64,000 nucleotides of DNA from assembly GCA_011525915.1 (NCBI GenBank), contig WYBM01000050.1, positions 1 to 64,000 of the forward strand, in the 5' to 3' direction. The notes under the pieces were generated by a model. That model searched no databases. It was not told the DNA's origin and worked only from the letters and a program-made list of their open reading frames with translations. Positions 19,067 through 27,687 of the stretch are shown here, piece after piece. The translations under genes and the position numbers were made by a program. The first letter of the stretch is position 1. Each line of letters opens with the position of its first letter. This stretch comes from Ardenticatenaceae bacterium (GTDB lineage: Bacteria; Chloroflexota; Anaerolineae; Promineifilales; Promineifilaceae).

Positions 19067-19079
19067 GGTGACTGTCACC
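19067..19079. promoter_or_regulatory. Palindrome GGTGAC-T-GTCACC upstream of the sugar-nucleotide transferase gene
   Basis: A perfect palindrome around a single central base, flanked by CA and TG, so the symmetric unit is 17 bp. It lies about 180 bp upstream of the transferase start. It matches the GGTGANNNTCACC pattern upstream of dtd (20352) and of the CHAT gene (42999 and 43019). Confidence 0.4.
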
Positions 19080-19258
19080 TGGGTGAAGGAGCGGGGTTCT
19101 TACGGCCGGTGTACGGCCGTAGCCTTCTCGTCATTGAAAAATCGCCTGCCTTCCCCTAAAATCCCGAGGTCTGTCATCGATCAGCTGGCCATCGTTACCA
19201 ACAACCATACCCAACATGGCCACACAGCAACAGTACCGATTACAAAAAAGGAGACATT

Positions 19259-20326
19259 ATGAAAGGACTTATTCTCAGCGGCGGCAAAGGGTCGCGCCTC
19301 TATCCCCTCACGTTTACCAACGCCAAACAACTCATCCCAGTAGCCAACAAGCCCGTCCTCTTTCGGGTTATCGAATGTATCCGTGATGCCGGCATTATAG
19401 ACATCGGCATTGTTATTGGGGATACAGCCCCTAAAATTAAACAGGCTGTCGGCACCGGTGACCGGTGGGGTGTTAATATCACCTACATCCAGCAAGACCA
19501 GCCGTTAGGGCTGGCCCATGCCGTTAAAGTATCTCAAGATTTTCTGGGTGATGATCGTTTTGTCATGTTCCTGGGTGACAACGTCATTGAAGGCGGCATC
19601 AGCCCCCTGATCGCCGAATTTGCGGACAGCAACTGGAACAGCCAGATCGTCCTGACCCGTATTGAACATCCAGAGCAGTATGGCGTGGCTGAACTAAATG
19701 ACGACGGCAGCATCAAGCAGCTCATTGAAAAACCAAAAGAGCCGCCGAGTGACCTGGCCCTGGTAGGCATTTATATGTTTGACCATCATGTATTTAAGGC
19801 GGTGCAGGCCATACGGCCGTCTTGGCGCGGCGAATTAGAGATCACAGATGCCATCCAGTGGCTGGTAGACAACCACTACGGCGTCCACCCCTATATCCAC
19901 GAAGGCTGGTGGATTGACACTGGCCGGCCCAATGATATGCTGGAAGCCAATGACCTGGTATTGGAAGAGATAGAATACGATGTTGAAGGCTATGTGGACC
20001 GCGACAGCCAGGTAGGGCGGCGTGTACGTGTGGAACGGGGTGCAGAGATTATCAACTCCGTCGTCCGTGGCCCTTCTATCATCGGTGAAAACGCACGCAT
20101 CGTAAACAGTTACATCGGCCCTTTTACCAGCATAGACCACGATGTGGTGGTGGAAAACAGCGAAGTTGAACATTCCATGGTGCTGGAAAACAGCCGCATT
20201 CAAGACATCGGCACGCGCATTCAAGACAGCCTCATCGGCCGTAATTCAGTCATCACCAAATCACCCATCAAGCCCAAGGCGCTTAAGCTGACCCTGGGCG
20301 ATAACAGTAACATTGGCATCCTTTAA
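19259..20326 (+). CDS. Glucose-1-phosphate thymidylyltransferase, long form with beta-helix
   Basis: Makes a dTDP- or UDP-sugar from a sugar-1-phosphate for surface glycans or secondary sugars. The N-terminus has the nucleotidyltransferase signature LSGGKGSRLYPLT with KQLIPVANKP, then FLGDN (metal Asp), EKPKEPPS and GWWIDTG. Residues 245-345 are hexapeptide left-handed beta-helix repeats (IIGENARIVNSYIGPF, VVENSEVEHSMVLENS), as in the long StrD/RmlA-like group of about 355 aa. AAAGGAG lies ideally before the ATG. The remaining dTDP-sugar genes (rmlB, C, D) are not in the window. Confidence 0.88.
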   Translation: MKGLILSGGKGSRLYPLTFTNAKQLIPVANKPVLFRVIECIRDAGIIDIGIVIGDTAPKIKQAVGTGDRWGVNITYIQQDQPLGLAHAVKVSQDFLGDDRFVMFLGDNVIEGGISPLIAEFADSNWNSQIVLTRIEHPEQYGVAELNDDGSIKQLIEKPKEPPSDLALVGIYMFDHHVFKAVQAIRPSWRGELEITDAIQWLVDNHYGVHPYIHEGWWIDTGRPNDMLEANDLVLEEIEYDVEGYVDRDSQVGRRVRVERGAEIINSVVRGPSIIGENARIVNSYIGPFTSIDHDVVVENSEVEHSMVLENSRIQDIGTRIQDSLIGRNSVITKSPIKPKALKLTLGDNSNIGIL

Positions 20327-20351
20327 TGTGCAAAGATGTGTCACTTTTGCC

Positions 20352-20364
20352 GGTGACCATCACC
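20352..20364. promoter_or_regulatory. Palindrome GGTGACCATCACC immediately upstream of dtd
   Basis: Near-perfect 13-bp inverted repeat ending nine bases before the dtd ATG. It is identical to the downstream site before the CHAT gene (43019-43031). The position is compatible with an operator or a translational element. Confidence 0.45.
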
Positions 20365-20373
20365 TGAGAAGCC

Positions 20374-20826
20374 ATGAAAGCTTTACTGCAACGAGTTTCC
20401 CGCGCCAGTGTCACCGTCAACGGCCGTGTCACGGGTGAGATCAGCCGTGGTTTTGTCATCTTGTTGGGTGTGACCCATACAGATACAGAAGCCGAAGCCA
20501 TATGGCTGGCCGCCAAAGTGGCCGGGCTGCGTGTGTTTGAAGACAGCGAAGGCAAAATGAATCTATCATTGGCTGACGTGGGTGGAGCCTTGCTGATTAT
20601 CTCACAATTTACATTGTATGGTGATGCCCGTAGAGGGCGACGGCCGTCTTTCACCGAGGCCGCCACGCCCGCCCACGCCGAACCACTGGTGGCTTACTTC
20701 TGCAATACCCTGCGCGCCCAAGGTTTCACCGTGGCTACCGGCGTCTTTGGCGCCCATATGAACGTAGAAATTCACAACGATGGCCCGGTCACGCTTATGC
20801 TTGAGAGAGAGCCTGCACTGTTATGA
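20374..20826 (+). CDS. dtd: D-aminoacyl-tRNA deacylase
   Basis: Hydrolyses D-aminoacyl-tRNA (and glycyl-tRNA-Ala), clearing mischarged tRNA in the cytoplasm. Full length (150 aa). The family motifs are all present: [30 protein letters not shown] (containing the active-site SQ(F)T) and the cross-subunit Gly-cis-Pro motif in NDGPVTLML. The stop overlaps the start of the next gene (ATGA at 20823-20826), so the macro-domain protein is probably translated in concert. Confidence 0.95.
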   Translation: MKALLQRVSRASVTVNGRVTGEISRGFVILLGVTHTDTEAEAIWLAAKVAGLRVFEDSEGKMNLSLADVGGALLIISQFTLYGDARRGRRPSFTEAATPAHAEPLVAYFCNTLRAQGFTVATGVFGAHMNVEIHNDGPVTLMLEREPALL

Positions 20827-21836
20827 ATGAAACCCCTATCACCTACGAAAAGATAAAAGCATTGCTGGCCTTTTTACCCGGCTTTAGCCGGCCTGATCGT
20901 GTTTACATCCAGGCGTGGCAAGGAATGCAGCCGATCTATGAAAAAGACGTGATAGATTTTTTCACCCTGGCAGGGGAATCTTGCTGGATGGATTTTCATT
21001 ACCAGCCAGAGGCTGCCGGCCACATGGTGCATGATGATGACTTTATTGCCCAGGCCGACCTGCCGGCCATTAAGACGATGCTCACGTTTTGTGTGCGCGG
21101 CGAGCGCTTTTCAGATGGCTTCTGGGCTTCCATGCTGACCCACGGCCGTGTCCAGGCCATCCTCCGCCGTCTGGACAGAGTGCACCTGTTGATAACCCCT
21201 CTGAGCGAAACTCTGCACCTGATCCTGGCCGATGTACAGCCCCATGTGGTACAGGCCTGGCAGCAGCTTCTGGCTGACAAACCGTATGTCACCTTCCATC
21301 AAGGCTCCATTTTCGACGTCACCTGTGATGCCCTGGTAAGCCCGGCCAACAGCTTTGGTTTTATGGACGGCGGCATTGACATGGCTATTTCTCGCTTTTT
21401 TGGCTGGCACGTGCAAGAACGGGTGCAAACGCTCATCCGCGAAACTTACCATGGGGAGCTGCTGGTAGGCCAGGCAGACATTGTGCCTACTGACCATGCC
21501 TCCATTCCCTACGTCATTACCGCCCCTACCATGCGTGTGCCCATGATCCTGACAGAGACAGTCAACGTCTACCTGGCTACCCGTGCTGTCTTGTTGTTGA
21601 TCCGGCACGGCCGTTTTCCAGACAATACCCGCATCCGGCAAACCATTCGTCGTGTGGCTGTTCCCGGCATGGGCACAGGGGTGGGCAAAGTGCCCCCGGC
21701 CATTTGCGCCCGGCAAATGCGGCAGGCCATCCTTGAGGTGATGGAAGAACAAACCCAATTTCCCCAGACATGGGCCGAAGCCCAGCAGCGCCACCAACTG
21801 CTTTATGGTGACACCCACCGCGACCTGCAGCATTAG
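20823..21836 (+). CDS. Two-domain protein: N-terminal DUF6508-like, C-terminal macro domain
   Basis: Residues 1-120 resemble DUF6508 ([14 protein letters not shown], then an [19 protein letters not shown] segment and a terminal AILRRL). Function of that domain is unknown. Residues about 155-310 form a macro domain: [21 protein letters not shown] is the ADP-ribose loop, and [15 protein letters not shown] is the second loop. Macro domains bind or hydrolyse ADP-ribose on proteins or nucleic acids, or remove ADP-ribose-1-phosphate. Coupling to dtd by ATGA suggests a joint role, possibly in tRNA or translation repair, but this is inference. The TAG stop is followed directly by a double-hairpin repeat. 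Confidence 0.75.
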   Translation: MNETPITYEKIKALLAFLPGFSRPDRVYIQAWQGMQPIYEKDVIDFFTLAGESCWMDFHYQPEAAGHMVHDDDFIAQADLPAIKTMLTFCVRGERFSDGFWASMLTHGRVQAILRRLDRVHLLITPLSETLHLILADVQPHVVQAWQQLLADKPYVTFHQGSIFDVTCDALVSPANSFGFMDGGIDMAISRFFGWHVQERVQTLIRETYHGELLVGQADIVPTDHASIPYVITAPTMRVPMILTETVNVYLATRAVLLLIRHGRFPDNTRIRQTIRRVAVPGMGTGVGKVPPAICARQMRQAILEVMEEQTQFPQTWAEAQQRHQLLYGDTHRDLQH

Positions 21837-21948
21837 GTAATCGGCAACAATCATCTAAACTTAAAATCGCTTTAGGCGTTGCCGATTCCTCGAGGAAACG
21901 GCACAAAACTGTGGCGCTGGATGTGCCAAAACCTTGTGTCGTTTACCT
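21836..21948 (+). repeat. Double-hairpin element (family D), copy 1, directly after a stop codon
   Basis: A 113-bp element with two stems. The first pairs GGTAATCGGCAAC (21836-21848) with GTTGCCGATTCC (21878-21889), with an inner CTAAA/TTTAG. The second pairs GGAAACGGCACAA with TTGTGTCGTTTACC at the right end. CCTCGAGG joins the two. It shares its first base with the TAG stop of the macro-domain gene. Other copies are at 36545-36656, 38333-38443 and a half copy at 38446-38499. 21949-22102 holds nothing recognised. Confidence 0.8.
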
Positions 21949-22102
21949 AACATCCCTGCCAATCAGGTGAAATTCTGCCAAATTTTGATACAGTAAGGTC
22001 GTTTTTAGCGACAAGACAACAATGGGTAAAGAGGTCACCAAACTATCAGTTGATCTTGGCGTCTTTTTTCCCTGATAAAAATGGAGCATCGCGAAACAGC
22101 TT

Positions 22103-23536
22103 ATGAAGTGGTATGATCCCCTTTTACTCATCATCTTTATGTTTGTGCTGGCAGCCTGTGGTTCACCAGCAGCCACCCCCACACCAACACCCACAGCCGA
22201 AACCATCACGCAGGCATTACCCAGCCCTACCCCCACCAGCGCCCCCCCGGCCACACAGACGACCGTACCCCACACCCGTACACCCGCGCCCGAACCGGCC
22301 ACCGCCACCCCCGTCCCCACCGGCGCACCGGTAACAAGCATCCCACACATAACCGCCACACAAAACAGCCCGGCCGGCGTCACCCCCTCTGCCCTGGCTG
22401 GCCCCGGCAACCCGACGGCCATGCCCCAAGTGACGCCATCCCCCACAAGTGAAGGTACGGCCGTGGCTACCAATCCCCCACCACCGCCCGCGGGCAGTGT
22501 GCCCGCCCCCAGTGACAACAATTACCCCGCCAATGATGATAAAGTTGGTTGGGAAAACCGCATTATCGTGCCTGCGGGATTTGATGTGACCTACATAGGG
22601 CGGCTGGTGGACAAGCCCACCAGCATTACCTTTGGGCCAGATGGGCTGCTCTACATTGCTGCCTACGGTGGTGACATTTCCGGTTATAGCGGCAATATTT
22701 ATACCATGAATGACAATGGTAACGTCACTCTGTTTGCTACTGGGTATGCCATCCCCACCGGCATTGCTTTTCGCCCCGGCACCAACACCCTTTACGTCTC
22801 CAGCCGGGTTGTCAACCAAAACGTAGACGGTGAGGCCAAAGTATCTATTGTCAACGGCCGTGACCTTGTCACCGGCCTGCCCTGCTGTTATACCTTGTTT
22901 CACTCTGCCAATGGCATCGCCTTTGGGCCAGACGGTATGGGCTACGTTGGCGTGGGCGCCCGGGCCGACCACGGTGAAATTTTAGATGGCAGCGGGCGGC
23001 AAGATGAACTACATCCCCTGGAGGCCAGCATTCTGCGCTTTAACCCGGACTCCGGCGATGTCAGCGTGTACGCCCGCGGCTTCCGCAACCCCTATGACAT
23101 TGCCTGGGACGGCAACGGCCAACTGTGGGCCACCGACAATACGCCAGACTTTGACCCACCGGAACGCCTGCATCGTGTGGTGTCAGGGGGCAACCACGGT
23201 TACCCTTACTACGACTGCGAGGTCTGCTTCAGCCCGCCAGAAGGGGTAACCGTCATCCCACCGCTGGTGACATTTGCCCCTAGCTCTTCCCCCACCGGGG
23301 TTACCACCTATCTGGCCAACCAGTTTCCGGGCTACCACAACAGTATCTTTGTGGCCTTATGGAGCTCTTTCCCCGGCGCACAAAAAATCATGCACATCGG
23401 TGCCGGCGGCTCTGCGCCCCGAAATTTCGCCACCGGTTTTGCGGCCCCCATTGATGTGACTGTGGGTCCCGATGGCAGCCTGTATGTGGTTGATTGGGCC
23501 ACGGGAATTGTTTTTAAAATCAGTTATATTGGATGA
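22103..23536 (+). CDS. Glucose/sorbosone dehydrogenase-like beta-propeller lipoprotein
   Basis: The signal peptide ends in the lipobox LAAC, so the protein is lipid-anchored outside the membrane. About 100 residues of Pro/Thr-rich linker follow. From about residue 150 there is a six-bladed propeller of the PQQ-dependent sugar dehydrogenase type: KPTSITFGPDGLLYIAAYG, NGIAFGPDGMGYVGVGA, RGFRNPYDIAWDGNGQLWATDN and DVTVGPDGSLYVVDW. Whether PQQ is bound cannot be seen. The substrate is probably a soluble sugar or polyol. The long linker is typical of Chloroflexota lipoproteins. Confidence 0.83.
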   Translation: MKWYDPLLLIIFMFVLAACGSPAATPTPTPTAETITQALPSPTPTSAPPATQTTVPHTRTPAPEPATATPVPTGAPVTSIPHITATQNSPAGVTPSALAGPGNPTAMPQVTPSPTSEGTAVATNPPPPPAGSVPAPSDNNYPANDDKVGWENRIIVPAGFDVTYIGRLVDKPTSITFGPDGLLYIAAYGGDISGYSGNIYTMNDNGNVTLFATGYAIPTGIAFRPGTNTLYVSSRVVNQNVDGEAKVSIVNGRDLVTGLPCCYTLFHSANGIAFGPDGMGYVGVGARADHGEILDGSGRQDELHPLEASILRFNPDSGDVSVYARGFRNPYDIAWDGNGQLWATDNTPDFDPPERLHRVVSGGNHGYPYYDCEVCFSPPEGVTVIPPLVTFAPSSSPTGVTTYLANQFPGYHNSIFVALWSSFPGAQKIMHIGAGGSAPRNFATGFAAPIDVTVGPDGSLYVVDWATGIVFKISYIG

Positions 23537-23641
23537 TCTCGCCCTGAAGCCAACCAGAAATGCCTTCCCGGTTTTCAGGCAGGCTCCTGACAGCACGTCT
23601 GCTACGCCTCAAATCCTAAGTGGCGGACGCGCCTTTAACCT

Positions 23642-24385
23642 ATGACAGGAATGAGCGAACGCTATACGGCCGTCCTTAACCGCATTCATGATGCGGCCAC
23701 CCGCGCCGGCCGGCAGCCCAATGACATCACGTTGGTGGCCGTCACCAAAACGTGGCCGGCAGAAACAGTGCTGGCCGCTTATGAAGCAGGTATGCGCCAC
23801 TTCGGCGAGAACCGGGTGGAAGAATTGGCCGAGAAACGGCCGTATCTGCAAAACCAACGCGGCATAACCTGGCACGCCATTGGCACGCTGCAAAGCCGCA
23901 AAACCAGCTTGGCCGCCGACCATGCCGACGTCTTTCATGCCTTAGACCGGTTGAAGATTGCCCACAGGTTATCACGAGACCTGGCAGCCAACGGCCGGGT
24001 GGCAGACGGCCGTTGGCTGGCTGTCTTCCTGGAAGTTAATGTCTCTGGCGAAGCATCTAAGTCTGGTTTCCCTTGCGTGCATTGGGACACAAATGCAACA
24101 CAAGCGGCCGCCCTACGTACTGCAGCACAACAGGTAACCCAGCTCCCTGGCCTTACCCTGGCAGGTCTGATGACCATGGCCCCGTGGGATGCAGACCCCG
24201 TCACAATTCGCACCGTGTTCCACCGCACCCGCCAATTGGCCGGGTGGTTGCAAGCAGAGCTGGCCCTGACCCAACCTTTACAGCTTTCGATGGGTATGAC
24301 TGACGACTTTGAAATTGCCATCGAAGAAGGCGCGACCCACGTACGTGTGGGCCGGGCGATTTTTGGCGAACGGCACCAGGTATGA
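23642..24385 (+). CDS. YggS/PLPBP family pyridoxal-phosphate homeostasis protein
   Basis: Single-domain PLP-binding alanine-racemase-fold protein that balances vitamin B6 and affects amino acid metabolism; no strong enzyme activity is known for the family. The PLP lysine lies in LVAVTKTWP near residue 37. Other motifs are FGENRVEEL, WHAIGTLQSRK, EVNVSGEASKSGF, LSMGMTDDFEIAIEEG and VRVGRAIFGER. 247 aa is standard. A yggT-type gene follows 35 bp downstream, the classic pairing in many bacteria, which supports both calls. Confidence 0.94.
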   Translation: MTGMSERYTAVLNRIHDAATRAGRQPNDITLVAVTKTWPAETVLAAYEAGMRHFGENRVEELAEKRPYLQNQRGITWHAIGTLQSRKTSLAADHADVFHALDRLKIAHRLSRDLAANGRVADGRWLAVFLEVNVSGEASKSGFPCVHWDTNATQAAALRTAAQQVTQLPGLTLAGLMTMAPWDADPVTIRTVFHRTRQLAGWLQAELALTQPLQLSMGMTDDFEIAIEEGATHVRVGRAIFGERHQV

Positions 24386-24420
24386 CCCACCTGGCGCCCG
24401 CTTCCTAAGAGGAGTTTACT

Positions 24421-24684
24421 ATGGTTATTCTGATGATTATCAACGCAATTTACTGGGTTTTACTTATTTTGTTCCTGGGGCGAATGATTGTCTCCTTTGC
24501 CCGCGTGGATCCTTATCATCCAACCTGGGGACCCATTGCCCGATTCATTTACCAGACCACAGAACCCATGCTGGAGCCAGTGCGTCGTTTAATACCTTCC
24601 CAAGGTGGGTTAGACCTCAGCCCTATGATCATCCTCTTTGGTATTATCATTCTGCGGCAGTTATTGATAGGTATTTTGTTTTAG
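24421..24684 (+). CDS. YggT family membrane protein
   Basis: 87-residue protein with two hydrophobic helices (about residues 3-25 and 65-87) around the motif FARVDPYHPTWGPIARFIYQ and EPVRRLIP, characteristic of YggT. The family is linked to membrane or cell-division region function and osmotic tolerance and often sits next to yggS, as here. AAGAGGAG precedes the ATG. Confidence 0.93.
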   Translation: MVILMIINAIYWVLLILFLGRMIVSFARVDPYHPTWGPIARFIYQTTEPMLEPVRRLIPSQGGLDLSPMIILFGIIILRQLLIGILF

Positions 24685-24726
24685 TCATCGTCCTGGTAAT
24701 ACATATCACCAGGTAACCGCACACTT

Positions 24727-24782
24727 CGTATGGGCGAACGGTTACTTGCCCATACGCTGACTTTTACCTGTAGGGTCAGCGT
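24727..24782 (+). terminator. Two adjoining hairpins downstream of yggT
   Basis: CGTATGGGC (24727-24735) pairs with GCCCATACG (24748-24756), and ACGCTGAC (24754-24761) pairs with GTCAGCGT (24775-24782). The stems share three bases, so they compete. An AT-rich GTATAAAATTTTT follows. It probably ends the yggS-yggT transcript, though an attenuator-like switch is possible. Confidence 0.5.
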
Positions 24783-24982
24783 GTATAAAATTTTTCACCA
24801 GATTTTTATATGGGGTTTATACAGGAGTAAGAGTTTAGTACTAATTTTCACGAACGCGACAGCTTTTAATTTTCATCGTAACTTTTTGTAAGTATAACTA
24901 CACCTAAGGTCTTTAAGAACCTGAACAAGGGTGATGCCAAGCACTCATGATAAACATCCTTATGGCCTCATTGTAGTTCCAC

Positions 24983-25120
24983 TGTTGAAACACCTTGCCG
25001 CATTGTTGCCTTCACTGCAGCCGCATTGTTGCTTACATTACAACCACATTGCCGCAGCGTTACTGCATCATCGTTGTCTCATCGCTGCCTCATTGTTGCC
25101 ACCATCGCCGCCGTCATCGC
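24983..25120. repeat. Degenerate CATTGTTGCC-type repeat
   Basis: A stretch of loosely repeated CATTGTTGCC, CATTGTTGCT, CATTGCCGC, CATCGTTGTC and CATTGTTGCC motifs with irregular spacing. It is open in two plus frames but yields low-complexity His/Cys/Leu-rich products without family resemblance, so I do not call it coding. It lies in the 590-bp gap between yggT and aroQ. Confidence 0.45.
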
Positions 25121-25153
25121 AGACAGGCCAGGCACTCACCCAACCAGGAGAAG

Positions 25154-25201
25154 GAGCTTAGATGCAAATTGTTCTCCCATATACATCCAGCATCTAAGCT
25201 C
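25154..25201 (+). promoter_or_regulatory. Long hairpin holding an 11-codon reading frame
   Basis: GAGCTTAGATGC (25154-25165) and GCATCTAAGCTC (25190-25201) form a perfect 12-bp stem with a 24-base loop, followed on the plus strand by TTCTTTTA. An ATG inside the left arm is preceded by AGGAGAAGGAG and opens MQIVLPYTSSI, stopping in the right arm. It could be a terminator with a chance ORF, or an attenuator with a leader peptide. No plus-strand gene follows, so its target is unknown. Confidence 0.4.
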
Positions 25202-25274
25202 TTCTTTTATCCCTACGGCCATCCTCTCCCATCTTTATATAGTTATTATGCATCCCTGATGTTCAGGTGGCATC

Positions 25275-25718
25275 TTACTTTGTCTGTGCCAGATGATCTA
25301 GCAGGGCTTGTAAACCTAACACATAACTGCGCCAGCCAAAGCCTCCTATCTGCCCCAGGCAAACGGGGGCAATCACAGAGTGATGGCGAAAGCTTTCCCG
25401 CGCCTGAATATTCGAAAGGTGGACCTCAACGGTGGGCAGCGCCACCCCGGCGATGGCATCACGTAAGGCGTAACTGGTATGCGTCAATGCCCCAGGGTTC
25501 ATGAGAATACCATCAGCCCAAGCTCTAGCCTCATGGATGGCGTCTATAAGCGCACCTTCATGATTCGATTGGAAATGTTGGATAGTTGCCCCCTGGCTTT
25601 CGGCCAGAGTGGCCAATACCTGGTGAATGTCATCAAGAGTATGATGCCCATAAACTTCTGGTTCACGTGTTCCCAATAAATTGAGATTTGGTCCATGAAG
25701 CACCAGTATGTTTCGCAT
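25275..25718 (-). CDS. aroQ: 3-dehydroquinate dehydratase, type II
   Basis: Third step of the shikimate pathway. 147 aa from the ATG at 25718, with GGAAG upstream; 12 extra in-frame residues upstream look non-native. Motifs: [20 protein letters not shown] (catalytic Tyr and lid Arg), [26 protein letters not shown] and [17 protein letters not shown] (catalytic His and Glu region). It is the last gene of the aroK-aroB-aroQ run, 90 bp after aroB. The standard length indicates an intact dodecameric-type enzyme. Confidence 0.95.
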   Translation of the reverse strand: MRNILVLHGPNLNLLGTREPEVYGHHTLDDIHQVLATLAESQGATIQHFQSNHEGALIDAIHEARAWADGILMNPGALTHTSYALRDAIAGVALPTVEVHLSNIQARESFRHHSVIAPVCLGQIGGFGWRSYVLGLQALLDHLAQTK

Positions 25719-25808
25719 CAATCTATTACGCTTCCCTAACAGAACTTCTGACAAACTTAAATTTTCATAAAATTTTCATGGTGAATGATAATGAAAAATT
25801 AACGGCCG

Positions 25809-26873
25809 TCAACCCTGCACCTCACCCAGCGTGGCCAGCACGCTTTTTTCCGGCACACTATCAACCATAAGGGGGTGGCCAATGTCTTGCAACAAAATAA
25901 ACCGCAGCTGCCCGGCAGCTTTTTTCTTGTCACTGCCCATGGCCTGGTAAAGTGCCGCCGGCGGCAGGTTAGCTGGAATGCGCACTGGCAGATTCACGGC
26001 CGTTAACACTTGTTCAATTTGTGTCTGCAACTGAGGCGCACAATACGCCAACCGCGCCGACAGATTGGCAGCGGCTACCAACCCCATAGCCACCGCCGGC
26101 CCATGCCCGATGTGGTATTGGCTGACCTGTTCAATGGCGTGGGCAAAGGTATGGCCCAAATTTAGCACTGCCCGACGGCCGTGTTCAAATGGGTCTTCCT
26201 GTACAATCTGCCGCTTTACCCGCACCGCCTCGCTGACCAGGGTTTGCAGACGAGCGGGCGAAGCCGTGGGCAGCCGGCGGCCTTCATTTTCAATGTCGGC
26301 AAACAGGCGTGCATGGCCGAGCAGACCATGTTTAATGACCTCGGCCATACCGGCAGCAAACTCTGTGGACGGCAGGGTTTGCAGCGTGTCAATGTCTGCC
26401 AGCACGGCCGTGGGCTGCTTAAAAGCCCCCACCAGGTTTTTCCCTTCCGGCAAATCTACACCCGTCTTGCCACCCACACTGGCATCCACCATAGCCAGCA
26501 GGCTGGTGGGGCACTGCACAAAGGCCACCCCCCGCATATACGTGGCCGCAACAAACCCGGCTACGTCACCAACCACCCCACCCCCCAAAGCCACCACCGT
26601 ACCGCTACGATCAACACCCGCCGCCAGCAGTTGCACATAAAGGCTGTTGGCCGTCGCCAGCGTTTTGTGTCGTTCCCCGGCGGGCATCGTCAGTACACAA
26701 TCGGCCTGACCACACCTGGCAGCATGCAAGGGGCCAACGTGACTGTCAGTAATCAGCACCATAGGGCCAGAAATGTGGGCCAGTTCGCGCAAACGCGGCA
26801 GCAGGTTACTACCTATGAGCACGTCATACTTGCCCGTAGGATGGGTAACTGTAAGTGTGGTTGCTTCATTCAT
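25809..26873 (-). CDS. aroB: 3-dehydroquinate synthase
   Basis: Second step of the shikimate pathway, converting DAHP to 3-dehydroquinate with NAD and a divalent metal. Motifs: MPAGERHKTLATA, VVALGGGVVGDVAGFVAATYMRG, the PTSLLAMVDASVGGKTGVD block, AEVIKHGLL (metal Glu), and NLGHTFAHAIEQ (metal His). The ATG at 26873 (MNEATTLTV) is preferred; the frame extends five codons upstream. It begins 63 bp after aroK in the same operon. Confidence 0.95.
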   Translation of the reverse strand: MNEATTLTVTHPTGKYDVLIGSNLLPRLRELAHISGPMVLITDSHVGPLHAARCGQADCVLTMPAGERHKTLATANSLYVQLLAAGVDRSGTVVALGGGVVGDVAGFVAATYMRGVAFVQCPTSLLAMVDASVGGKTGVDLPEGKNLVGAFKQPTAVLADIDTLQTLPSTEFAAGMAEVIKHGLLGHARLFADIENEGRRLPTASPARLQTLVSEAVRVKRQIVQEDPFEHGRRAVLNLGHTFAHAIEQVSQYHIGHGPAVAMGLVAAANLSARLAYCAPQLQTQIEQVLTAVNLPVRIPANLPPAALYQAMGSDKKKAAGQLRFILLQDIGHPLMVDSVPEKSVLATLGEVQG

Positions 26874-26936
26874 GGGCAGCCTCGCCAAAACAACACAGGT
26901 GTTGGCCAGGTACGTGCGCTGGCCACTTACGGTCTT

Positions 26937-27452
26937 CTACATTATGGAAACACATGTCAAAATCTCCTCTGCTATCTGAAGGGGGGTTTTGCCATCGGTG
27001 GCGATCTGGGGGAAACGGCCGTACCCTTCTTCGCGTGCGGCCAACAGCTGCCGTATGCGTGCGGCCGGGTTTGGGCCATGTAACAACGGCCGGGCATCAT
27101 CATCCTGCACCCGCCGCAAAATTTCTTCAACCGTAGCCGTCAGGCAAAAGACACGGCCGTGCCGGGTAAAAGCCGCTGCATTGACCGGGTCTAATAACAA
27201 CCGCCCCCCCGTAGCAATGACCAGGTTGTTTTGGGTGGCCAGTTCCAGGGACACAGCCCTTTCTAGCTGGCGAAAATAGGGCTCACCCTCTTGCGCAAAG
27301 ATGTCCGTGATGGCCCGGCCGTCACGCTTTACAATCAACGCATCAGTATCCACAAATGCCCAGGCAAGCTGCGCCGCCAATAAACGGCCTACTGTCGTTT
27401 TGCCTGTGCCCATAAAACCCGTCAGAATAATCGTTTTTATCACGTTGATCAA
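26937..27452 (-). CDS. aroK: Shikimate kinase
   Basis: Phosphorylates shikimate. P-loop GFMGTGKTT at residues 11-19, shikimate-contacting FVDTDALI, FRQLER and the LID region LLHGPNPAARI. The substrate-binding GGG motif reads ATGGRLLL here, with Arg in place of the third Gly, a noticeable change at a normally conserved position. Otherwise length (171 aa) and layout are standard. It is the first gene of aroK-aroB-aroQ, just downstream of tRNA-Lys and its terminator. Confidence 0.92.
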   Translation of the reverse strand: MINVIKTIILTGFMGTGKTTVGRLLAAQLAWAFVDTDALIVKRDGRAITDIFAQEGEPYFRQLERAVSLELATQNNLVIATGGRLLLDPVNAAAFTRHGRVFCLTATVEEILRRVQDDDARPLLHGPNPAARIRQLLAAREEGYGRFPQIATDGKTPLQIAEEILTCVSIM

Positions 27453-27467
27453 GCAGGGCCCTTAAAC

Positions 27468-27497
27468 AAAAAAACCGCCCCGGCTTGTGGAGCGGTT
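27468..27497 (-). terminator. Rho-independent terminator after tRNA-Lys
   Basis: On the minus strand AACCGCTCC pairs with GGGGCGGTT around a seven-base loop, followed by a run of seven T (27474-27468). It separates tRNA-Lys from the aro operon. Confidence 0.85.
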
Positions 27498-27512
27498 ATG
27501 CTTTCTTTGAGG

Positions 27513-27585
27513 TGACTCCGGCAGGATTCGAACCTGCGACCGATGGATTAAGAGTCCACTGCTCTGCCAGCTGAGCTACGGAGCC
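27513..27585 (-). tRNA. tRNA-Lys (anticodon CTT)
   Basis: A 73-nt cloverleaf. The acceptor stem GGCTCCG pairs with CGGAGTC (one G-T pair), with discriminator A at 27513. The D-arm is GCTCAGCTGGCAGAGC, the anticodon loop CTCTTAA has CTT at 27552-27550, and the T-arm contains GGTTCGAATCC. CCA is not encoded: two C follow, then T. It sits alone between two terminators. Confidence 0.97.
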
Positions 27586-27588
27586 ATA

Positions 27589-27633
27589 AAAACAAGCGCC
27601 AAAATTATACTGACTTTTGGCGCAAAAAACCAA
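27589..27633 (-). terminator. Terminator of the USP-DUF389 gene overlapping the tRNA-Lys promoter
   Basis: On the minus strand GCGCCAAAA (27623-27615) pairs with TTTTGGCGC (27604-27596), followed by TTGTTTTT: a good intrinsic terminator for the gene ending at 27688. The loop contains TATAAT (27609-27604), which with TTGGTT (27633-27628) and an 18-bp spacer forms a plausible promoter for tRNA-Lys. The two signals share the same bases. Confidence 0.7.
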
Positions 27634-27687
27634 CCTGTTATATGACCAAGGGGAACGCCCTGTTTTGCCATGTGGCCAGCGCCTGGG

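Noticed and set aside
22113-22972. Long overlapping ORFs rich in Pro/His or Gly
   Set aside because: They are frame shadows of the Pro/Thr linker of the sugar-dehydrogenase-like lipoprotein.
24931-25504. ORFs rich in His, Cys and Leu upstream of aroQ
   Set aside because: Made from a degenerate CATTGTTGCC repeat and then antisense to aroQ; composition is unlike a protein.
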